A stretch of 64,000 nucleotides of DNA from Desulfofundulus kuznetsovii DSM 6115 (GCF_000214705.1 NC_015573.1:1946911-2010910), one strand, 5' to 3'. Shown: positions 43,516 to 51,036, counted from the first letter of the stretch. The notes: generated by a model from the letters alone, not told the origin. Numbers and translations: made by a program.

Positions 43516-45078
43516 TTACGGTCGCTTTTCCACCGTGATTTCCGGGTTGGTATGCAGATCATGAGCGTTCGGGTTGAATTTGAACCCCTTGACGTAATCG
43601 CGCATGCCCACCGCCATCCTGTAGCAGGCGATGTTAATCACCGGTGTGTCTTTGGTAACGATCGTCTGAATCTCCCGGTAGATACCGTACCGCTTGTCCG
43701 GATCGGCGGTCGCGGCTGCCTCGTCAATCAGGCTGTCAACCAGTTTGTTTTTATACTTGGCCACGTTCTGGCTTCCCTTACTGCCGTAGACGCTGGCCAG
43801 ATACCTGTGCGGGTCGCTCGTCTGAAAGGAGGCCAGAACCATGTCCCAATCTCCCTGTTTTACGCGGTCGTAAATAGCCCCGTATTCCAGGATCTGGACC
43901 TGCGCCTTGATCCCTACCTCCCTGAACTGGGCCTGCAAAGCCTCCGCCATCGGGGGCATGCCGGGCCGCGAAGCCCAGGTCATAATAGTGATCGCAAAGG
44001 GCCTGCCGTTTTTCTCCCGGATGCCGTCGCCGTCTTTATCCACCCATCCGGCCTCGTCGAACAATGAGCGGGCCTTTTCCGGATCGTACCGATACATATA
44101 CTCAACGTCCCGGTTACACCAGGGAGTATCATGCATGAACGGGCCGATGGTCGCGTCGCCGCACCCGTGCAAAACACTCTTCACGATCCCGGCCCGGTCG
44201 ATGGCGTAATTCAAAGCCTCGCGCACCTTAAAGTCGCTGAACGGCGCCCGGCTCATATTCATCTCCAACCGGTAAATGCGCGGCTCGGAATAAAGCTCGA
44301 CCCTGACCCCCGGCACCTTCTGCAGTCTTGCTATCTCCCCGTACGGCAGGTCAAAAGTAAAGTCGATCTCACCCTTCTCCAGGGCCAGGGCGCGCGTGTT
44401 CGCGTCGGGGATGGGCCGGAAAACCATCTTATCCAACCCCGCGGCCGGGCCCCAGTAATCCGGGTTCCTTTCCACGGTAACCTGGCCGGTCGCCTGGTCC
44501 CAGGAGGCAAACCTGAACGGACCGGTACCGATAGGCCTGACGAGCTCGCCCCTATCGTTATAACTAGCCGGACTTAAGACACAAAAGTCGGCGCCGGCCA
44601 GTGCCTCCGGCAGCAACATGTTGGGCTTGGCCGTAACCACCCGGAGCGTCTTTTCGTCTGCCGCGTTAAGCGAGGCGATCTTGGTAAGGTCTTTTGAGCG
44701 CGGGTTGTTTCCGAGCGCTCGCTCCAGCGCCTGGACGACGGCGGCGGCGGTCAGGGCGCTGCCGTCGTGAAACTTGACGCCGTCACGTAGGGTAAACTCC
44801 CAGGTGTTGGCGTCAACCTGTTTCCAACCCGCGGCCAGCAGGGGTTCAAGCCGGTAGTCTTCACTCATTCTCAGGAGCGTTTCGGCAATATGGGTCTTTT
44901 CCACAAGCAGGAAGCCATCATCCAGCGTACGAATGGGATCGCGGCTGCCGATCACCAGGATCCGGTCCGCATTCTTTCCCGCTTGATTTCCCGTTGTCGT
45001 CCCGGGCTCTTGCTTACCGCATCCGGCAAGGATAAGCCCACCTAAGATGACTACTAACAAAAGGTATCGCCGGAGCAA
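43516..45078 (-). CDS. Extracellular binding lipoprotein, family 5 (NikA/DppA-like)
   Basis: 520 residues. Lipobox LILAGC with Cys20 for lipid attachment, then the SBP_bac_5 fold: LRMSEDYRLEPLLAAGWKQV, WEFTLRDGVKFHDGSALTAA, IGTGPFRFASWD and FKVREALNYAIDRAGIVKSV. Family members bind peptides, nickel, nickel chelates or haem. The neighbouring DUF4198 gene favours a metal ligand. The sequence alone does not prove nickel. Confidence 0.88.
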   Translation of the reverse strand: MLRRYLLLVVILGGLILAGCGKQEPGTTTGNQAGKNADRILVIGSRDPIRTLDDGFLLVEKTHIAETLLRMSEDYRLEPLLAAGWKQVDANTWEFTLRDGVKFHDGSALTAAAVVQALERALGNNPRSKDLTKIASLNAADEKTLRVVTAKPNMLLPEALAGADFCVLSPASYNDRGELVRPIGTGPFRFASWDQATGQVTVERNPDYWGPAAGLDKMVFRPIPDANTRALALEKGEIDFTFDLPYGEIARLQKVPGVRVELYSEPRIYRLEMNMSRAPFSDFKVREALNYAIDRAGIVKSVLHGCGDATIGPFMHDTPWCNRDVEYMYRYDPEKARSLFDEAGWVDKDGDGIREKNGRPFAITIMTWASRPGMPPMAEALQAQFREVGIKAQVQILEYGAIYDRVKQGDWDMVLASFQTSDPHRYLASVYGSKGSQNVAKYKNKLVDSLIDEAAATADPDKRYGIYREIQTIVTKDTPVINIACYRMAVGMRDYVKGFKFNPNAHDLHTNPEITVEKRP

Positions 45079-45098
45079 CTTCTCCCATCCCCTTTCAT

Positions 45099-45782
45099 TT
45101 AAATCGTCGTGAAGGTGAAAACAGCGGTCAGCACGCGCTCGTCGTACCAGCCGGGGGCCCCCTTTCGCGGGTCGCTATAACTGGCCAGGATCATCCATTT
45201 CCCGTCCCTGAACGGAAAGCTTACCACCCCCTCTGCGTCCGTGCTGGTGGAATGAGGTAACGGGTTGCCGGAACGGAAAGCCTGTACTTTTACCTCTCCT
45301 ACAGGCCGGCCCTCGTAGAGAACCGCTACCTCCAGCCGCTCCTCCGCGGGAGGCCGTGGCACGATCTCAAACTCCGCGCCCGACGGCCCCGGCCAGGGGC
45401 CGTCCCGTTCCACGGCGACCAAAGCCTTGGCGTACTGGTAATAGTAGACCGCTTTCACGATCGTTACGCCCGGATGGTCGGCGCGGGGACCGCGCAGGTG
45501 GCGGCCGTCCGAACCGATACTCCAGACCTTCCCGTCATACTCGGCCAGAAGAGTGTACACGCCGGTTTCGGGAGGCCTAAAAACGGCAGTCAGGTCCGCC
45601 TCCCCGACCTCCACGGCCAGCGGGATTCTGTTGCCCGCCGGGGAAATCAACCACGTCTTGGTGCGTGACGGGTCCGCTTTCCCCTGCACGACAAAATCGT
45701 GGCCGAACCTGATGCGGGCGGTTAACTCCTCTCCGGGACGCGCCCGGTACGGGCACTCGATCCAGATGTTGTGCGGCGCCAT
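45099..45782 (-). CDS. DUF4198 (NikM-like) protein of the metal-uptake operon
   Basis: 227 residues of beta-rich sequence beginning MAPHNIWIECPYRARPGEEL TARIRFGHD. DUF4198 domains are typically found in periplasmic or membrane-anchored partners of nickel/cobalt transporters. The C-terminal part has a second carboxypeptidase-regulatory-like beta domain (VEVAVLYEGRPVGEVKVQAF-type sequence, then TDAEGVVSFPFRDGKWM). Unusually there is no signal peptide: the mature-type sequence begins at residue 4. Either export is lost, the start is misplaced, or it acts inside. It is followed closely by the binding-protein gene. Confidence 0.8.
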   Translation of the reverse strand: MAPHNIWIECPYRARPGEELTARIRFGHDFVVQGKADPSRTKTWLISPAGNRIPLAVEVGEADLTAVFRPPETGVYTLLAEYDGKVWSIGSDGRHLRGPRADHPGVTIVKAVYYYQYAKALVAVERDGPWPGPSGAEFEIVPRPPAEERLEVAVLYEGRPVGEVKVQAFRSGNPLPHSTSTDAEGVVSFPFRDGKWMILASYSDPRKGAPGWYDERVLTAVFTFTTI

Positions 45783-45784
45783 TC

Positions 45785-46438
45785 TTACACCTCCCGAGGC
45801 CTGAACCCGCTGATGAGATAGGTAACTCTATCGCTGCCGGGATCACGCGGAAGAGGCTCGACATCCACACCGGCAAAGCCGGCGTTTACAAAAAGTGCGG
45901 CCACTTCCTCCGGTCTGACATCCCTGTTCAGTGGCAGCCTCTCTTCAATTTCCGGAGGGTAATGATGGCCCTTCTCCCCCGGCCGGCGGGGAGAGAAGTC
46001 AGCAAGCGCCCGCCCACCCGGCCTTAACACCCGGTACCACTCGGCAATGGCCCGCTCCGGTTCTGCCAGCGTCCAAAGCACGTGCCGCGCCGCCAGGGCG
46101 TCAAAAGACGCAGCCGCAAAGGGAAGCGCCTCTATTTCTCCCTCGACGAAAGTAATCTTCAGACCTGCCTCCCGGACCTTCACTCTAGCTTGGTCGAGCA
46201 TGGTTACCGACCAGTCGAGGCCCGTTACGCGGTGTCCCAACTCGGCCAAGATCAACGCCACGAACCCTGTGCCCGTTCCGATATCCAGCACATCCAGCGG
46301 ACCGGGTCCCAACCGTGCTAGGATGTTCCGCCAACGTTCCTTCTCAGAGGGGCTTTTTGTTCCGTGAGCGTCAGCATGATCGTAATGATGGCCCTTGGCG
46401 TTCCATCGCGCCCGCATCGTCTCCCGTAAGTCGTTCAT
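45785..46438 (-). CDS. Class I SAM-dependent methyltransferase, first gene of the Nik-type operon
   Basis: 217 residues. SAM-binding motif I VLDIGTGTGFVALILAELGH, acidic residue in TGLDWSVTML, then VEGEIEALPFAAASFDALAA RHVLWTL. The N-terminal MRARWNAKGHHYDHADAHG is a common start in type 11 methyltransferases near metal-related operons. Two bases separate it from the DUF4198 gene. Its substrate is unknown; methylation of a small metal chelator is an attractive guess because it heads a metal-type uptake operon. Confidence 0.85.
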   Translation of the reverse strand: MNDLRETMRARWNAKGHHYDHADAHGTKSPSEKERWRNILARLGPGPLDVLDIGTGTGFVALILAELGHRVTGLDWSVTMLDQARVKVREAGLKITFVEGEIEALPFAAASFDALAARHVLWTLAEPERAIAEWYRVLRPGGRALADFSPRRPGEKGHHYPPEIEERLPLNRDVRPEEVAALFVNAGFAGVDVEPLPRDPGSDRVTYLISGFRPREV

Positions 46439-46477
46439 CCGGCTACCTCCCTACCTCCCGTGAGATGAAATTAAAAG

Positions 46478-46525
46478 ACCACGGAGCCTTCGACCCACGC
46501 TTCTGCGGGGTAAAGACCTCCGTGG
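46478..46525 (-). promoter_or_regulatory. Structured leader/attenuator-like hairpin before the methyltransferase-Nik operon
   Basis: On the minus strand CCACGGAG pairs with CTCCGTGG (outer 8 bp). Inside is a second stem (ACCCCGC with GCGTGGGT, loop AGAA, one bulged base). The long hairpin ends in TCTTTTAATTT, like an intrinsic terminator, yet lies between a TATAAA-type box (about 46550) and the first gene. It could be a conditional attenuator. It does not match a riboswitch class I can name. Confidence 0.5.
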
Positions 46526-46597
46526 CCTTAATTGTTCACTCGATGCTCTTTTTATAATACCTTACGTACTACGCAAAACTACGTGTATACCCACCAC

Positions 46598-46619
46598 AGC
46601 GGCTTCGGCCGCTATTTTT
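46598..46619 (+). terminator. Orphan rightward terminator
   Basis: AGCGGC-TTCG-GCCGCT (46598-46613) followed by ATTTTTT is a textbook terminator on the + strand. No rightward gene precedes it closely, since the operon here is leftward. It may protect against antisense transcription or be left from a lost gene. Confidence 0.7.
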
Positions 46620-46713
46620 TATGATCCTATTCGCGCTTCATCCAATAGTTCCTGCCGCTTGGCAAAAAATCTTCTATTCAACCGTCCGGTGCATAATGAA
46701 TTTGATGGCCGGG

Positions 46714-48102
46714 CTACGATTCCTGGCGAGGCAGTGTGGTCCAGAGGCAGGCTACGGTGGCCACCAGCGAAACCAGCGCTGCTGCCAGGTAGGCTTCTCT
46801 CAGGGCGGCCAGGAAGGCTCCTATTGGTTCCAGATGCAGGTAAGCGGCCTGCCGGGCCGTCAGTATCGCGCCGCCCAGCGCAATACCCAGCACCATTCCC
46901 ACGTTCCGGGTAGCGGCCAGCACTCCCCCGGCAATGCCCAGTCGGAAGCGGGGCACGGAGCCCATTACGGCGCTGTTGTTAGGGGACTGAAATAGCCCCG
47001 TGCCCAGGCCGAAGAGGCCGAGACGCCAGGCCACATCGCCGGTGCCGGAATGCTGCCCCAGTCCAGCCAGGAGTAGAGCAGCGACGGTACAGATAAGCGA
47101 GCCCGTGAAGGCCAGTCCTCGCTGCCCGATCTTGTCCGACAGCGCACCGGCCAGGGGAGCTACTACCAGCACCGTCAGGGGAAAGGCGGTCATGGTTGCT
47201 CCTGCCCGGCCAGCGGAAAGTCCCATCGCCTGCTGCAGGAGAAAAGGGGTCAGGAAAACAATGATGTACTGGGTCATGAAGTTTAGAAGGGCAGCCAGGT
47301 TGCCGGCCGCAAAGGCGCGGATGTGAAAGAGCTTGAGGTCCAGCATGGGTTCGGGAGAGCGCTTCTCCACCACGACAAACCAGCTCAGTAAAGAGAGAGC
47401 TGCAAGACCGAGCACCAGGATGGGCCAGGACCAGTTGTAGGCCTCGCCACGGCTGACGGATAGAAGCAGGGCGCCGAGGCCGCAGAAGGCCAGCACCGCT
47501 CCCGGCCAGTCAAAGCGCTGGCGCTTTTCGCTGCGGAACTCGGGGAGAAGGTGCCGGCACCACAGGTAAGCGGCAATGCCGATGGGCACGTTGATAAAAA
47601 AGATGGCCCGCCATCCCAGAGTATCCACCAGAAGACCTCCCAGGCTGGGCCCCATAGCCAGGCCGAGGGCTATGACCATTCCGTTCATGCCCAGAGCCCG
47701 GCCCCGCTCCTGGGGTGGGAAGACGGCGGTGATGATGGCGGGAGCCATGGCCATCATCATGCCTGCTCCGCCGGCCTGCAAAGCCCGCAGCAGGATCAGG
47801 GTACCCAGGGTGGGGGCAAGCCCGCAGAGGGCGGAGGTGAGGACGAAGGTCAAAAGCCCGGCTAAAAAGACCCTCTTGAAGCCGAATATGTCTCCCATCC
47901 GGCCAAAGGCGAGTATCAAGCTGCCCAGTACCAGCAGATAGGCCATGGACACCCAGCCAATGGTGGCCGGGTCTGCACCGAAATCCCGGGCGATGACCGG
48001 TATGGCTATGTAGACCACACTGGCATCGATGGGACCCATGATGGAGCCGAGCAGGACCGCGGTCAGGATGCGCCACCTGTTGGCGTACTGCTGATCACTC
48101 AT
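46714..48102 (-). CDS. EmrB/QacA-type (DHA2) major facilitator exporter
   Basis: About 462 residues from ATG 48102 (AAGGTGGTG upstream), 14 predicted helices. Motif A-like GRMGDIFGFKRVFLAGLL, motif C-like GPSLGGLLVDTLGWRAIFFI NVPIGI, LDLKLFHIRAFAAGNLAALL. These proteins export drugs or metabolites with proton exchange. An in-frame extension up to 48372 belongs to a different, broken gene. Its position next to the methyltransferase/Nik operon raises the possibility that it exports a metallophore, which is speculation. Confidence 0.88.
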   Translation of the reverse strand: MSDQQYANRWRILTAVLLGSIMGPIDASVVYIAIPVIARDFGADPATIGWVSMAYLLVLGSLILAFGRMGDIFGFKRVFLAGLLTFVLTSALCGLAPTLGTLILLRALQAGGAGMMMAMAPAIITAVFPPQERGRALGMNGMVIALGLAMGPSLGGLLVDTLGWRAIFFINVPIGIAAYLWCRHLLPEFRSEKRQRFDWPGAVLAFCGLGALLLSVSRGEAYNWSWPILVLGLAALSLLSWFVVVEKRSPEPMLDLKLFHIRAFAAGNLAALLNFMTQYIIVFLTPFLLQQAMGLSAGRAGATMTAFPLTVLVVAPLAGALSDKIGQRGLAFTGSLICTVAALLLAGLGQHSGTGDVAWRLGLFGLGTGLFQSPNNSAVMGSVPRFRLGIAGGVLAATRNVGMVLGIALGGAILTARQAAYLHLEPIGAFLAALREAYLAAALVSLVATVACLWTTLPRQES

Positions 48103-48437
48103 ATTTTTATACACCACCTTTTCCCGGCCTGTCACCCGTAGCGGAGCGCTTCTGGAACCCCGGATGACTTTGGTCAGGCTCTTGTCAGAAGCGTTAAAAA
48201 CAAACCCAAACACGGTATCCCTTGTGCCGTTAATGAAAGGATTGTTCTTCCTCCACAGCGTTACTTCTTTTGATCCAACCCTGTACCCAACAGTATCAAC
48301 CGGGTACACAGCCCCGAACCCTGGAAAATCAGACATCCACTCTTTGATTAGGGGTATTTTCTTGATACCCATCGCGGGAGGGTGAAGGCCAGCAGGACCA
48401 GGAGAAGGCCAGTCAGTAGAATAGTTAATTTACGCAT
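48103..48437 (-). pseudogene. Remnant of a secreted protein, frameshifted, fused ahead of the exporter gene
   Basis: A GGAG-preceded ATG at 48437 opens a signal peptide (MRKLTILLTGLLLVLLAFTL P). A shift of frame at about 48366-48373 then continues as IKKIPLIKEWMSDFPGFGAV YPV, YRVGSKEVTLWRKNNPF and VFGFVFNASDKSLTKVIRGS. The second part runs in frame into the exporter start. This looks like the N-terminal third of an exported protein of unknown family whose remainder was lost. Confidence 0.6.
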
Positions 48438-48503
48438 AGGCATTCACGCTCCTTTTTATATTGAAGTTTTTGCCGGGTTGACGGCCCCGGCGGGCCGGGA
48501 TTA

Positions 48504-48532
48504 TTGACGTGTTATATCATTCTTGATATAAT
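48504..48532 (+). promoter_or_regulatory. Promoter and operator of toxin-antitoxin pair 2
   Basis: TTGACG (48504-48509) and TATAAT (48527-48532) with a 17-base spacer form a near-consensus promoter. A palindrome TTATATCATTCTTGATATAA (48512-48531) overlaps the spacer and -10, a likely antitoxin operator. The transcript would begin at about 48539, already inside the first ATG codon of the toxin frame. Confidence 0.7.
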
Positions 48533-48535
48533 AAA

Positions 48536-48793
48536 ATGTTACAGAACGAATTTGGATTTAGTTTGGCGGACAGGTATATCCACCGTATCTGGGAAAGCTC
48601 GGAAAAATTATGGGAACTGCGGACGAAATTTGCCCGGTACGATGAGAGAACCCTGTTCTTTTCAGTTCTGGGCGATAAGTTTCTCTTAACAAATTGCTTC
48701 CGCAAAACATCGAACAAGGTACCGCGGTCGGAAATCCGCAAAGCTGAAAATATCCTCCGCAGATTTCTACAAACACGACAGGAGGGAAAATGA
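48536..48793 (+). CDS. HigB/Gp49-like toxin, N-terminally truncated
   Basis: 85 residues. EFGFSLADRYIHRIWESSEK LWELRTKFAR and FFSVLGDKFLLTNCFRKTSN KVPRSEI match the middle and end of Gp49-like HigB toxins. The first ~35 residues (beta strand 1 and the EFL..LP helix) seen in pair 1 are absent. The promoter lies immediately upstream, so the lost part is not elsewhere in the transcript. The start ATG coincides with the predicted transcription start. Possibly inactive. Confidence 0.75.
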   Translation: MLQNEFGFSLADRYIHRIWESSEKLWELRTKFARYDERTLFFSVLGDKFLLTNCFRKTSNKVPRSEIRKAENILRRFLQTRQEGK

Positions 48794-49084
48794 ATGGCTG
48801 AATTTGTAACCATGGACGAAATTGCTAAACGCCTTGAAAATAAGCCACAAATCATAAAGGAAATGCTTGAAGACGAACCGCGCTACCAGATTGCCAGGGC
48901 AATCATAGCCGAGCGAACCCGGCGCGGCTGGAATCAGGGAACACTTGCGCGGAAAGCCCGTCTAACCCAGGCTCAGGTCTCCCGGTTGGAAAGAGGTCGC
49001 ATTGGAAATTTTGCCACTGTCGCGAAAGCTCTCGATGCCTTAGATCTCAAACTGGAGATTAAGCCAAAACGACAAGCAAATTGA
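48794..49084 (+). CDS. HigA-type antitoxin, XRE-family
   Basis: 96 residues immediately after the toxin stop (TGAATG). N-terminal MLEDEPRYQIARAIIAERTR, then HTH_XRE (NQGTLARKARLTQAQVSRLE RGRIGNFATVAKALDAL). The same layout as the antitoxin at 37914 but not a close copy. Likely binds the palindrome at 48512. Confidence 0.88.
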   Translation: MAEFVTMDEIAKRLENKPQIIKEMLEDEPRYQIARAIIAERTRRGWNQGTLARKARLTQAQVSRLERGRIGNFATVAKALDALDLKLEIKPKRQAN

Positions 49085-49330
49085 TTCCTTTTCGGGAGTA
49101 TCCTATAACCCAAGAAATTAAAGGGGCCGGTTGGTTAAAACCACCGACCCCGATCCTAAATTTTGCCGGCGTTCCGCGCGCCAGCAATCAACCTATATTG
49201 CCGCCGGAATTCCGTGTTCCGGCGGTTGTGTGTGGGTAAATTATAATAGCGAAACATAAGTGTTGTCAAGAATTCATCGGGGCGGTAGTATTCAGTTTCT
49301 TACGAATACCGCCTCTTTTCTTTTTCAGTT
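49085..49330 (+). other. Hairpin-rich intergenic region after toxin-antitoxin pair 2
   Basis: Three hairpins in 200 bases: GGGGCCGGTTGGTT..AACCACCGACCCC (49123-49151, likely terminator of the pair), a perfect CCGCCGGAA-TTCCGTG-TTCCGGCGG (49202-49226), and GGCGGTAGTATTC..GAATACCGCC (49281-49313) followed by TCTTTTCTTTTT. A TATAAT box at about 49243 lies between hairpins 2 and 3, so a short RNA of ~70 bases ending at the third hairpin is conceivable. From 49330 to 49488 I see nothing further. Confidence 0.45.
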
Positions 49331-49488
49331 AATTTTATCTTATTCTACCACAGCCTTCCGGGACAGCTCACCTCTCTTCCCGGCCTTCAGTCTTACCCCC
49401 CTGAACAATGCATGACTGGATATATTTTCCTCTCAGGAAGCCGGAATCCTACCCCGGTTGCTCTATTCCGTCTGTGTCAATCCTCATT

Positions 49489-50184
49489 TTAGTACTGCCT
49501 TGTCATTTCAATAACGGCTGTGATAATGGCCGCAATAAAAATGGCGGGTAAAAGGTTTCCCACTTTAATCCGGGCAGCCTTGATCAAATTCAACCCAATG
49601 GCCACAATGAGGAGGCCACCGGTGGCGGTAAGCTCCGCCACCACCCAGGGGCTTAAGCCTGCACCTACGAATCGTGCGGCAAGGGTAATGCTGCCCTGGT
49701 AAATAAGCACCGGAACAGCGGAAAAAAGCACCCCGATGCCCATAGTGGAGGCAAAAATAGTGGCGGCGATACCATCCAGCATGGCCTTGGCGATCAGGGT
49801 TTTGGGGTTACCGGTCAGCCCGTCCTCGATGGCACCCATTACGGCCATAGCACCAACGCAAAAAATCAGGCTGGCGGTAACAAAGGCATAAGCCATGCCG
49901 CTCTCCCCGGGGCGGCCAAATCTGGCCTCGATGCGTTTCCCCAGGGACTCCAGCCTGCCCTCAATGTCCAAACCGGCTCCCACCACGCCGCCCAGCGCAA
50001 GGCTGCCAATGACAATAAGCGGGTTCCTGGTTTGCAGGGCCATCTGGGCACCGATCAGGATAACGGCCAGCCCGAGCCCCTGTATGACCGTATCACCCAC
50101 TCTCTGCGGTATGCCTTTTTTAAGTAAGGTACCAAGCAACGCACCTGCACAAATAGCTGCCGCGTTAATTAATGTGCCAACCAA
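49489..50184 (-). CDS. DUF554 family membrane protein
   Basis: 231 residues with about seven hydrophobic helices. Family-typical MVGTLINAAAICAGALLGTL LKKG at the start, VIQGLGLAVILIGAQMAL, and GAMAVMGAIEDGLTGNPKTL IAKAMLDG. DUF554 (YdfK-like) proteins are inner-membrane proteins of unknown function, possibly transporters. Single-gene unit. Confidence 0.9.
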   Translation of the reverse strand: MVGTLINAAAICAGALLGTLLKKGIPQRVGDTVIQGLGLAVILIGAQMALQTRNPLIVIGSLALGGVVGAGLDIEGRLESLGKRIEARFGRPGESGMAYAFVTASLIFCVGAMAVMGAIEDGLTGNPKTLIAKAMLDGIAATIFASTMGIGVLFSAVPVLIYQGSITLAARFVGAGLSPWVVAELTATGGLLIVAIGLNLIKAARIKVGNLLPAIFIAAIITAVIEMTRQY

Positions 50185-50257
50185 CTACAGTAACTCCTTT
50201 CCGGTCAAAAAATAAGTTCGCCATATTCAACCAGGGTTCCTGCCGGAACGGAAAAAA

Positions 50258-50286
50258 GAACCGGCCTTTCGCATTGGGGCCGGTTC
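50258..50286 (-). terminator. Orphan minus-strand terminator-like hairpin
   Basis: GAACCGGCC (50258-50266) and GGCCGGTTC (50278-50286) form a perfect 9-bp stem followed on the minus strand by TTTTTT. No leftward gene lies just upstream, because the Sec-glutaredoxin gene on the right is rightward. It might stop read-through from the thioredoxin operon into the DUF554 gene. Confidence 0.6.
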
Positions 50287-50388
50287 CTTTAAGGAAATCC
50301 CGACTATGGTGTGCATATAATTTATCCCAGGCTCAAAAAATAGAATTACCCGCAGGGGAAAAATCTATCCACCGGGAGGTATTGTAAA

Positions 50389-50625
50389 GTGACTGCGGAA
50401 CCCGTAACGGTGTATACCACCCCCACCTGACCTCACTGTCGCACGGTGAAAGAGTTTCTTTCCCAAAAAGGCATTAAATTTACCGAGAAGAATGTGGCCG
50501 AGGACGAACTGGCCCGCAGTGAAATGGTGCGTAAAACCGGACGCCTGGCCGTGCCCACCATTACCGTGGGAGAACGGGTAGTGGTAGGGTTTAACCGGGG
50601 TGAACTGGAAAGGTTGTTGCATTAA
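50389..50625 (+). CDS. Glutaredoxin-like selenoprotein (Sec at active site, UPHC)
   Basis: Not a conventional frame, because it contains UGA at 50428-50430. Read through, GTG 50389 (GGGAGG nine bases upstream) gives 78 residues: VTAEPVTVYTTPT-U-PHC, then RTVKEFLSQKGIKFTEKNVA, GRLAVPTITVGERVVVGFNR GELERLLH. This is a full glutaredoxin/NrdH-type thioredoxin fold: beta strand before the active site, cis-Pro in AVPTITVG, and the GFNRGELERLL C-terminus. The UGA takes exactly the place of the first active-site Cys of CPHC. A hairpin with the layout of a bacterial SECIS follows. It would be a fast thiol oxidoreductase in the cytoplasm. Neighbours are thioredoxin, a zinc-ribbon protein and a ferredoxin on the other strand. 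Confidence 0.85.
50445..50464 (+). promoter_or_regulatory. Candidate bacterial SECIS hairpin
   Basis: Counting from the base after UGA, nucleotides 15-34 fold as GG-U-GAAAG / loop AGUUU / CUUUC-CC. This is a 7-bp stem with U17 bulged out and G24-U25 in the five-base apical loop. The E. coli fdhF SECIS likewise has a bulged U at position 17 and a GU in the loop that contact SelB. This placement is hard to explain by chance. Confidence 0.7.
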
Positions 50626-50638
50626 ATGCAGGGAAAAA

Positions 50639-50691
50639 TGGCGGTGACCATCCATCCAGCGGCAGGCATCCCGCATGACAGGTCACCGCCA
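50639..50691. terminator. Bidirectional terminator between Sec-glutaredoxin and thioredoxin genes
   Basis: An 11-bp perfect stem (TGGCGGTGACC 50639-50649, GGTCACCGCCA 50681-50691) with a 31-base loop. The minus strand continues with TTTTTCCC, the + strand with TTCCGGCTTT. It lies between two convergent genes. Confidence 0.75.
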
Positions 50692-50718
50692 TTCCGGCTT
50701 TAAGTTCAAAAATCCGTT

Positions 50719-51036
50719 CTACAGCAGGCTTTCAAGCCTTTTAGCAAGGACCCCCTTGGGAGTATAGCCGACCATCTGGCCCACCACCTGTCCGGCCTTA
50801 AACATAATTAACGTGGGAATGCTCATGACACCGTAACGGCCGGCCAGGGCCCGGTTTTGATCCACGTTTACCTTGGCCACCTTTACCCGGCCGGCAAATT
50901 CGGCGGCCAGTTCATCAATAATGGGAGCCATACTGCGGCAGGGACCGCACCAGGGCGCCCAGAAATCCACCAGTACCGGCAGGCTGGATTGTAAAACTTC
51001 GCTGTCAAAATTGCTTTCATTTAATTCCAGGGCCAT
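50719..51036 (-). CDS. trxA: Thioredoxin
   Basis: 105 residues with the active site [13 protein letters not shown] (Cys30, Cys33), cis-Pro in [12 protein letters not shown] and C-terminal [16 protein letters not shown] general protein-disulfide reductant. Start ATG 51036. Convergent with the Sec-glutaredoxin gene. Confidence 0.95.
   Translation of the reverse strand: MALELNESNFDSEVLQSSLPVLVDFWAPWCGPCRSMAPIIDELAAEFAGRVKVAKVNVDQNRALAGRYGVMSIPTLIMFKAGQVVGQMVGYTPKGVLAKRLESLL

Noticed and set aside
50365-50676. 103-codon minus-strand frame opposite the Sec-glutaredoxin
   Set aside because: It has no family match and is explained as the antisense shadow of the UGA-containing glutaredoxin gene.
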